64,000 nt of DNA from positions 208,901 through 272,900 of the forward strand of contig JAAVZC010000008.1 in NCBI GenBank assembly GCA_022791455.1. Reading direction: 5' to 3'. The notes beneath the pieces are model-generated. The model did no database searches, was not told the origin of the DNA, and worked only from the letters and a program-made list of their open reading frames with translations. Shown here piece by piece: positions 54,791-61,330 of the stretch. The DNA is from Eggerthellaceae bacterium (GTDB taxonomy: Bacteria > Actinomycetota > Coriobacteriia > Coriobacteriales > Eggerthellaceae). Position numbers and translations under genes: made by a program. The first letter of the stretch is position 1; every line of letters starts with the position of its first letter.

Positions 54791-54901
54791 GGAGCGGCCT
54801 CAATTAAATCCAAGCGCGCGGGTCATCTTCCGCGGGCTCTTACATTAATATATAGGGGTTGATTCCGCGGCCGTCCGATGCGGCCCTGAGAGGAGCCCTT
54901 T

Positions 54902-55462
54902 ATGATTAGTATCTGGCTGATGATCCCCCTGATTATCGTGATTCTGCTGGTGGTTCTGGTAGTGGCCGCCGTCGTCTTCTACAACAACCTGGTGAAGCTG
55001 CGCAACCGCGTGGATAACGCCTGGGCCCAGATGGAGGTGCAGCTGCAGCGGCGCGCCGACCTCATCCCCAACCTGGTGGAAACGGTGAAGGGCTACGCCG
55101 GCCACGAGAGCAAGACCCTCGAGGCGGTCACCAACGCCCGCGCCGCTGTCATGAGCGCGAAGACCCCCGACGCGAAGGTGGAGGCGGAAGGTGCCCTCAC
55201 CGGCGCCCTTACCAAGCTCATCGCCGTTTCTGAGGCCTATCCGGAACTGAAGGCCAACGCCAACTTCCAGCAGCTGCAGGCGCAGCTGGCCGATACGGAA
55301 GACAAGATCAGCTACATGCGCCAGTCCTACAACGACACCGTGATGACCTACAACACCGCCATCCAGAGCTTCCCCGGCATCCTGTTCGCCGGAGCCTTCC
55401 AGCCGCGCGAGTCCTTCGTCGCTGCCGAGGGCGCGGCGGCGGCTCCCAAGGTGAGCTTCTAA
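54902..55462 (+). CDS. lemA: LemA family protein
   Basis: 186 residues. One N-terminal membrane helix (about 5-28) is followed by the LemA coiled-coil domain: YNNLVKLRNRVDNAWAQMEVQLQRRADLIPNLVETVKGYA, then AYPELKANANFQQLQAQLADTEDKISYMRQSYNDTVMTYN. Function is unclear; LemA sits in the membrane with most of the protein extracellular. It is followed by a 1-nt gap and the DUF2207 gene, a conserved pair. The ribosome site GAGAGGAGCC precedes the ATG. Confidence 0.94.
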   Translation: MISIWLMIPLIIVILLVVLVVAAVVFYNNLVKLRNRVDNAWAQMEVQLQRRADLIPNLVETVKGYAGHESKTLEAVTNARAAVMSAKTPDAKVEAEGALTGALTKLIAVSEAYPELKANANFQQLQAQLADTEDKISYMRQSYNDTVMTYNTAIQSFPGILFAGAFQPRESFVAAEGAAAAPKVSF

Positions 55463-55463
55463 G

Positions 55464-57431
55464 ATGCGAGGTGTGCAGAACACGGCGGCGCGCGGCAGGG
55501 GAGCGGCCGGCGCTTGGACAGCCCGGTGCGCGCTGGCCTGTGCGGCGCTGGCCCTTGCGGTCATGGCCTTGTTGGCCCTGGCTCCCGCTTCCGCCTACGC
55601 CAAGGACTATTTCTGCCCCGAAGTGAACATCGCCGCCATGGCGGACGCCGACGGCACCTTCTACGTGCAAGAGCATCGTACCTTCGATTTCGATGGCGAA
55701 TTCACCTGCGTGTGGTGGGAGCTGGGAAAGAACCTACCCGCCGATGCCTCCATCGCGGTGGCGGGCATCTCGCTGGCTTCCGGTTCCGGTGGTGACGACG
55801 CTGCGTTCGAAGAGCTGCCGGAAGTGGAGTTTGAAAGCTTGTGGCGCGACGAGGGCGGCCCCGGTTACCCCGCTTGGTCCTATGACGCCGTTTACGACAC
55901 GGTGTACGCCTTCTTCGAAGCGGACGACGAGGCCCTCACCTTCCAGCTGGACTACGCCGTGGTCAACGGCGTGCAGGTGTACGAGGACGTGGCCGAGCTC
56001 TACTGGGCCTTCGTGGGCTCGAACTGGGCGGTGGATTCCGAAAATGTGACCGCCCTCGTGCAGTTGCCCATGCCGGCGGGCGAGACGGCGCAGCCGGGCG
56101 AGAACGTGCGCGCCTGGGGCCACGGCGCCCTGAACGGCGAAGTGACCGTGAACGGCGACGGCACCGTGCTCTTCGAAATTCCCCGCGTGGACGCCGGCAC
56201 CTACGCCGAAGCGCGCATCACCTTTCCCGCCGAATGGATGACCGGCGTGTCGCCCGATGCGGTGTACAACTACAGCGCGCTCGACTCCATCGTCAACGAG
56301 GAGCAGGAGTGGGCCGACGAGGCCAACCGTCAGCGCACCCTCTCCCGCATCCTGCTGTTCGGCGTGGGCGGCGTGTGCCTGGCCTCCATCATCGTCACCG
56401 TCATTCTCTACTTCCTCTACGGCCGCGAGTACAAGCCGGAATTCATCGACGAGTACTGGCGCGACGTTCCCGAGCCCGGCATGCAGCCGGCGGTGGTGAG
56501 CGCGCTCATGAAGTGGGGGAGCAGCGACTCAAAAGAGCTCATCGCCACCATCATGAGCCTCTCGCAGAAAGGCGCGCTGCGCATCGATGCGGTGGCCCAC
56601 CCTGACGAGCGCGGCCGCAGCATCGAGGACTACCAGATCACCCTGCTGCCCGCTGCCCAGAACGTGACCGATCCCATCGAGAAGGCCACGCTGGACTTCC
56701 TGTTCAAGGACGTGCCGGGCCGCGCCGACGTGCGCTGGATGGACGAGATCACCCATTTCGGCGAGAAGAGCCCCCGCAGCTACATCGCCGCCATGGACCG
56801 CTGGAAGAAGACGCTCGCCCGCGAGGTGAAGCGGGAGCAGTTCTTCGAGCAGCGCGGCAACGTGCTCATGGGCGCCATCTCTACCTGGGGCGTGCTGCTG
56901 GGAGTTGCCGGCATCATGCTCACCATGTTCACGGAGAACTTCTGGCCGGTCATCTTCACCTTCATCACGGCGTTCATCTTGGTGCCGCTCTCCACCACGC
57001 TGCGTCGCCGCACCCGTCGCGCCAACGAGATCATGGCCCGCTGCAACGCCCTGAAGAAGTGGCTGCAGGACTTCTCGCGCATCGACGAGCGGCCGCCCAC
57101 CGACGTGAAGGTGTGGGGCCAGCTAATGGTGTACGCCTACCTCATGGGCGTTGCGAAACAGGCCATCAAGCAGTTGCAGAAGGTGATGCCTCAGGTCTTC
57201 GACGACTCGCAGTACGATACCTCTATGGGAATGCCCTGGTGGTACTGGTACAGCCGCCCCTACGGCTTCCATTCCACCGTAAGTTTCGCCGATGCGCTCG
57301 ACCGCGCGGTGGCCAACACCCTGTCCTCGGCTATTGCGGCCACCTCGCCCTCTTCCAGCGGAAGCGGCGGAGGCGGCGGGTTCTCCATGGGCGGAGGCGG
57401 CGGCTTCGGCGGCGGCGGAGGCGCGAGGTAG
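55464..57431 (+). CDS. DUF2207 domain membrane protein, LemA partner
   Basis: 655 residues. Signal peptide (about 20-45) then the extracellular DUF2207 domain, with KDYFCPEVNIAAMADADGTFYVQEHRTFDFDGEFTCVWWE at its start. One TM segment follows near 295-318 (ILLFGVGGVCLASIIVTVILYFLYG). The middle domain contains PEPGMQPAVVSALMKWGSSDSKELIATIMSLSQKGALRI, and two further helices lie at about 475-520. The C-terminus is a Gly/Ser tail, GGGGFSMGGGGGFGGGGG. The function is unknown; LemA-DUF2207 pairs are widespread in actinobacteria and Firmicutes. Start codon ATG 55464 is 1 nt after the lemA stop. Confidence 0.9.
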   Translation: MRGVQNTAARGRGAAGAWTARCALACAALALAVMALLALAPASAYAKDYFCPEVNIAAMADADGTFYVQEHRTFDFDGEFTCVWWELGKNLPADASIAVAGISLASGSGGDDAAFEELPEVEFESLWRDEGGPGYPAWSYDAVYDTVYAFFEADDEALTFQLDYAVVNGVQVYEDVAELYWAFVGSNWAVDSENVTALVQLPMPAGETAQPGENVRAWGHGALNGEVTVNGDGTVLFEIPRVDAGTYAEARITFPAEWMTGVSPDAVYNYSALDSIVNEEQEWADEANRQRTLSRILLFGVGGVCLASIIVTVILYFLYGREYKPEFIDEYWRDVPEPGMQPAVVSALMKWGSSDSKELIATIMSLSQKGALRIDAVAHPDERGRSIEDYQITLLPAAQNVTDPIEKATLDFLFKDVPGRADVRWMDEITHFGEKSPRSYIAAMDRWKKTLAREVKREQFFEQRGNVLMGAISTWGVLLGVAGIMLTMFTENFWPVIFTFITAFILVPLSTTLRRRTRRANEIMARCNALKKWLQDFSRIDERPPTDVKVWGQLMVYAYLMGVAKQAIKQLQKVMPQVFDDSQYDTSMGMPWWYWYSRPYGFHSTVSFADALDRAVANTLSSAIAATSPSSSGSGGGGGFSMGGGGGFGGGGGAR

Positions 57432-57484
57432 TTCCGCCGTTCTGACGAACAGCGGAACTGGTCGTCCGCCTGCGGGGCCGCCGG

Positions 57485-57578
57485 GCACCCCATTTTGGCG
57501 TTCAGCCCTGGCACGGCGCGTACCGAAGTACGCTTGGCCAGCGCTTCGCGCCAACCTGGGGCACCGGGTGCCCCCTCG
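57485..57578. repeat. Nested-hairpin element upstream of topA
   Basis: The outer stem TTGGCG (57495-57500) / CGCCAA (57549-57554) encloses CTGGC (57508-57512) / GCCAG (57537-57541). That encloses GCGTAC (57518-57523) / GTACGC (57528-57533) closed by a CGAA tetraloop. It is followed by the palindrome GGGGCACC-GGGTGCCCC (57558-57574). A further stem GTTCCGC / GCGGAAC lies at about 57431-57458. It may be a structured RNA or an intergenic repeat. Confidence 0.6.
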
Positions 57579-57686
57579 GCTGCATTGTCGGACATGGTGT
57601 TTTTTTCTGCTTGTGTCGGGAAAATCGTGTATGCTAGCCAACTGCACACAACCAATCCACGCGCTTTCTTATAAAGGAGCGATACT

Positions 57687-60191
57687 TTGAAACTTGTTGT
57701 AACGGAAAAGCACGACGCCGCTCAGAAGATCGCCGACCTTCTGGGGGTGAAAAAGCCCAAGGCGGACAAGGTGTTCAACACCCCGGTCTATCGGTTCGAG
57801 AAAGACGGGGAGGAATGGGTGACTATCGGCCTGCGCGGCCATATTCTGGAGCCGGACTTCGCGCCGACCCTCGTCTACAAGCGCGGCACCGGCTGGCGCG
57901 GCGTGGACGCAGAGGGCCAGCCGGTTCCCGCGTTCATCCCCGACACGCTGCCCCGCCCCCCGTTCAAAAAGAAGAAGCCCTTCACCACCGACGGCGTTGA
58001 GCTGAAAAGCTGGAAGATGGAGGCGCTGCCCTATTTGGTGTACGCCCCCATCGAGAAGCTGCCGAAGGAAAAGGACATCATCCGCTCGCTGAAGAACCTG
58101 GCGAAGAAGGCGGACTCCATCGTCATCGCCACCGACTTCGACCGCGAGGGCGAGCTCATCGGCGCGGACGCGCTTTCCTGCTGCCGCGAGGTGAACGCCA
58201 CCGCGCCCGTCAGCCGCGCCCGCTACTCCGCCTTCACCAAGCAGGAGATCCAGGGGGCCTTCGACCATCTGGTGGCCATGGACGACGACCTGGCTTCCGC
58301 CGGCGCCTCCCGCCAGGACATCGACCTCATCTGGGGCGCGGTGCTCACGCGTTATCTCACCCTGGTGAAGTTCGCCGGCTACGGCAACGTGCGCTCCTCC
58401 GGCCGCGTGCAGACGCCCACCCTTGCGCTTATCTGCGAGCGCGAGAAGGAGCGGCTGGCCTTTGTGCCCGAAGACTATTGGGTAATCCACGGTGATTTCG
58501 ACGCGGACGCGCAGGTGGGGGAGACCCCGCTCGACGGCCCCGGCTGCTTCAGCGCCGGCCATGCCACCGCCCGCTTCAAGGACCAAAACGCCGCCTATGC
58601 CGTGATGGACGCCGTGCGCGACCACCGCAGCGCCCGGGTGGAGACCGTGGAAAAGCGCAAGCGCACCGTGCCCGCGCCCATTCCGTTCAACACCACCGCC
58701 CTCATGGCGGCTGCTTCCGCCGAGGGGCTCTCGCCGGCGCGCACCATGCGCATCGCCGAGTCCCTGTACATGGACGGCTACATTTCCTACCCCCGCGTGG
58801 ACAACACCGTCTACCCCGCCTCGCTCGACCTGGCCGAAGTGGTGCGCACTATTTCCGGCAACCCTGCCTACGCGCCCACCTGCAAGGCCATTTTGGCGAA
58901 GGGGTCCATCCACGCCACCCGCGGCAAGAAGGAAACCACCGACCATCCGCCCATCTATCCCACCGCGAAGGCCACGCCCGACGACCTGCCGGCCGCCGAG
59001 TACAAGCTCTACAACCTCATCGCCCGCCGCTTTTTGGCCACGCTTTCCGAGCCGGCCGTGGTGGAGGGCACCCGCGTGACGCTGGAAGTGGCCGACGAGC
59101 GCTTCGTGGCCCGCGGCGACGTGCTGGTGAAACCCGGTTTCCGCGCCATCTACCCCTACGGGCTCAAGAAGGACGAGCAGCTGCCCGCCCTGGAAGAGGG
59201 CCAGGTAATCGCTTTCAACGGCGCCGAGTGCGTGCAGAAGCAGACGGAGCCCCCCGCCCGCTATTCCCAGGGCAAGCTCATCCAAGAAATGGAGAAGCTG
59301 GGGCTGGGCACCAAGTCCACCCGCCACGCCATCATCGAGCGCCTCTACAACGTGAGCTACATCCAAAACGACCCCATCGAGCCCACGCAGCTGGGCATGG
59401 CGGTGGTGGACGCGCTGGGCAAGTTCGCCCCCCACATCACCGGCAGCGCCATGACGGCAGAGCTCGAGGAGCGCATGGACCGCATTGCGGAAGGGGAGAT
59501 CAGCCGCGAGGACGTGGTGCTCACTTCCCGCGATCTTCTGGCCCACGAGCTTTCCGAGCTCATGCCCCATTCCGAAGAGGTGAAGGAAGCGCTCGCGGAC
59601 GCCGTGGCCGCCGACGCCTACATAGGCAAGTGCCCCAAATGCGGCAAGGACCTGCAGCTGAAGGCTTCCCAGAAGACCCGCTCCATGTTCATCGGCTGCT
59701 CTGGCTGGCCGGAATGCGACGTCACCTTCCCGCTGCCCTCCGGCAAGATCGAGTCGGTGGAGGAGCTGTGCCCCACCTGCGGCATGCCCCAGGTGAAAGT
59801 GACCGCCTTCCGCAGCAAGCCGCGCATCGTGTGTATCGACCCCGCCTGCCCCACCAATCAGGAGCCGGAAGTAGTAGTGGGGAAGTGCCCCAACTGCGCT
59901 GCGAAGGGTATCGACGCGAACCTCATCGCCCGTCGCAACCCGCGTACGCTCAAGCGCTCCATCACCTGCGAGAACTTCGACGAGTGCCAGACCCGCTACC
60001 CGCTGCCCCAGTACGGCAAGCTCTCTGCCACCGACGAGGTGTGCGAGCACTGCGGCGCGCCGCTCGTTGTGGTGACCACCAACCGCGGCCCCTGGAAACT
60101 CTGCCCCAACTTCGACTGCCCCGGCAAAGAAGAAGAAAAGGCGAAGAAGCCCGCCCGAAAAACCACCCGCCGCAAAACCGTAAAGAAGTAG
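57687..60191 (+). CDS. topA: Archaeal-type DNA topoisomerase I (type IA)
   Basis: 834 residues. Relaxes negative supercoils through a 5'-phosphotyrosyl intermediate. The Toprim domain begins KLVVTEKHDAAQKIADLLG and has ATDFDREGELIGADAL (about 148-163). The active-site tyrosine is Y368 in GYISYPRVDNTVYP. The C-terminal part carries four CxxC zinc fingers (CPKC, CPTC, CPNC, CEHC; about 648-810) and a Lys/Arg-rich tail. The N-terminal and catalytic blocks look like the archaeal TopA family rather than the E. coli or Mycobacterium type, in which the protein starts with a longer Toprim and a different active-site context. The start is TTG 57687 with AAAGGAG 6 nt upstream. Confidence 0.9.
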   Translation: MKLVVTEKHDAAQKIADLLGVKKPKADKVFNTPVYRFEKDGEEWVTIGLRGHILEPDFAPTLVYKRGTGWRGVDAEGQPVPAFIPDTLPRPPFKKKKPFTTDGVELKSWKMEALPYLVYAPIEKLPKEKDIIRSLKNLAKKADSIVIATDFDREGELIGADALSCCREVNATAPVSRARYSAFTKQEIQGAFDHLVAMDDDLASAGASRQDIDLIWGAVLTRYLTLVKFAGYGNVRSSGRVQTPTLALICEREKERLAFVPEDYWVIHGDFDADAQVGETPLDGPGCFSAGHATARFKDQNAAYAVMDAVRDHRSARVETVEKRKRTVPAPIPFNTTALMAAASAEGLSPARTMRIAESLYMDGYISYPRVDNTVYPASLDLAEVVRTISGNPAYAPTCKAILAKGSIHATRGKKETTDHPPIYPTAKATPDDLPAAEYKLYNLIARRFLATLSEPAVVEGTRVTLEVADERFVARGDVLVKPGFRAIYPYGLKKDEQLPALEEGQVIAFNGAECVQKQTEPPARYSQGKLIQEMEKLGLGTKSTRHAIIERLYNVSYIQNDPIEPTQLGMAVVDALGKFAPHITGSAMTAELEERMDRIAEGEISREDVVLTSRDLLAHELSELMPHSEEVKEALADAVAADAYIGKCPKCGKDLQLKASQKTRSMFIGCSGWPECDVTFPLPSGKIESVEELCPTCGMPQVKVTAFRSKPRIVCIDPACPTNQEPEVVVGKCPNCAAKGIDANLIARRNPRTLKRSITCENFDECQTRYPLPQYGKLSATDEVCEHCGAPLVVVTTNRGPWKLCPNFDCPGKEEEKAKKPARKTTRRKTVKK

Positions 60192-60201
60192 GTTAACCTT
60201 T

Positions 60202-61113
60202 TCAGCCCTCGAGCTCCAGTTGGCTTCTGGCCATGCTCACTGCTTGCCAGAAGCCTTCGAGGCGCGCTTCGCTGTCCGGCCGGTAGATGGCGTAGCTGGT
60301 GAGCACCGCGTCTTCATCGATGATGGGCACTCCGCGGCACCGTTCGGTGTTGAGCAGCAGCCCTAAGTTGCGTTCGGTGGATTTCCAGATGAGCACGTCG
60401 TCTTCAAGCGGCGTGGTGAAGACGGTGAACTGGTTCGAGACGGCGATGGGGCGCACATTCGGGATGATGCCGCGCTTCTTGAGCAGCCGCTCAATCTGAT
60501 CCCAAGCGGTGTCTGCATCGCGCATGGCCAGCCGCAAAAGGGTTTGGTCCTTTAGGTCTTCAAGCGTTATGGCGTCGCGATTCGCAAGGGGATGGTTCGC
60601 GTCGAACACGGCGATGAGCGGGCGCTCCACGAATGGCTTGCAGGCAAGCCCCGCCTGCTCCACCTCGGCAGGATCGCTGTATTCGATGGTCAGATCGGCT
60701 TCGCCGGACGCGACTTTTTCGAACAAATTGCCGATGGCGGCTTCCAAGATGATGTTGGCGATGCCGTTCTGCTTCGCCAACGTGGCCGAGAGCAGCGCAA
60801 GGGCCGAATCGTCGCTGTCGTAGAAATCTCCCACGAAGCGCAGGGTCTCGCAGTGGGCCAGCGCGTTGATGTCCTGCTGGATCTCCTCGTATTTTTGGAT
60901 GATCTGGGAAGCCCCGTCGAACAGGATCCGCCCCGCTTCGGTCAGAGTGACGTGGCGGTAGCTGCGGTCGAGCAGCTGGCAGCCGAATTCTTTCTCCAGC
61001 GCAATCAGGTGCTTCGAAAGGGCGGACTGAGTGATGTTGAGTTGCTTCGACGCCTCGGTGAAGCTCAGGCACCGAACGAGGGTGACGTATTCCCTGGCTA
61101 CTTCAATGTTCAT
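60202..61113 (-). CDS. LysR-family transcriptional regulator
   Basis: 303 residues. N-terminal winged helix-turn-helix (about 1-62: EYVTLVRCLSFTEASKQLNITQSALSKHLIALEKEFGCQLLDRSYRHVTLTEAG). A periplasmic-binding-protein-like effector domain (about 92-300) has ADLTIEYSDPAEVEQAG and FVERPLIAVFDANHPLA. It is divergent from the second molybdoenzyme, so it is its likely activator, responding to that enzyme's substrate. The start is ATG 61113 with GGGAGGGA upstream on the minus strand. It converges with topA (10-nt gap containing AGGTTAACCT). Confidence 0.93.
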   Translation of the reverse strand: MNIEVAREYVTLVRCLSFTEASKQLNITQSALSKHLIALEKEFGCQLLDRSYRHVTLTEAGRILFDGASQIIQKYEEIQQDINALAHCETLRFVGDFYDSDDSALALLSATLAKQNGIANIILEAAIGNLFEKVASGEADLTIEYSDPAEVEQAGLACKPFVERPLIAVFDANHPLANRDAITLEDLKDQTLLRLAMRDADTAWDQIERLLKKRGIIPNVRPIAVSNQFTVFTTPLEDDVLIWKSTERNLGLLLNTERCRGVPIIDEDAVLTSYAIYRPDSEARLEGFWQAVSMARSQLELEG

Positions 61114-61189
61114 GATTCCCTCCCGTCCTCTTCGAAAAAGTATAGCATCGGCCTTCAAAAACCGTCCCTCTGGGCTGGGAATAGCCCTA

Positions 61190-61242
61190 GTCCAAAATGG
61201 ACAAGAGTTTGCCTTGCCATTCCATTTCATCGCTTCTATATG
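61190..61242 (+). promoter_or_regulatory. Operator-like inverted repeat and promoter of the second molybdoenzyme
   Basis: GTCCA-AAA-TGGAC (61190-61202) lies 11 nt upstream of TTGCCA (61214-61219), 17-nt spacer, TATATG (61237-61242). Position upstream of the -35 is typical for LysR activator sites. A second short repeat GGGCT / AGCCC is at 61172-61187. TATACT at 61144-61139 on the minus strand may be the -10 of the LysR gene. Confidence 0.55.
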
Positions 61243-61330
61243 CGTTGCCGCCGCCCCCATAATCGTCCGCAAGGGGAGAGGGCGCTGCCTGAAGGGGGCC
61301 GTGCCTGACCCGAAGGAAGAAGGAGGAAAT

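Noticed and set aside
57260..57655. 131-codon minus-strand frame across the DUF2207 end and the gap
   Set aside because: Half lies antisense to the Gly-rich tail, giving a poly-Pro run; the rest follows the structured repeat.
60189..60202. AGGTTAACCTTTT as a bidirectional terminator between topA and the LysR gene
   Set aside because: The stem is too short and lacks a loop; kept only as a remark.
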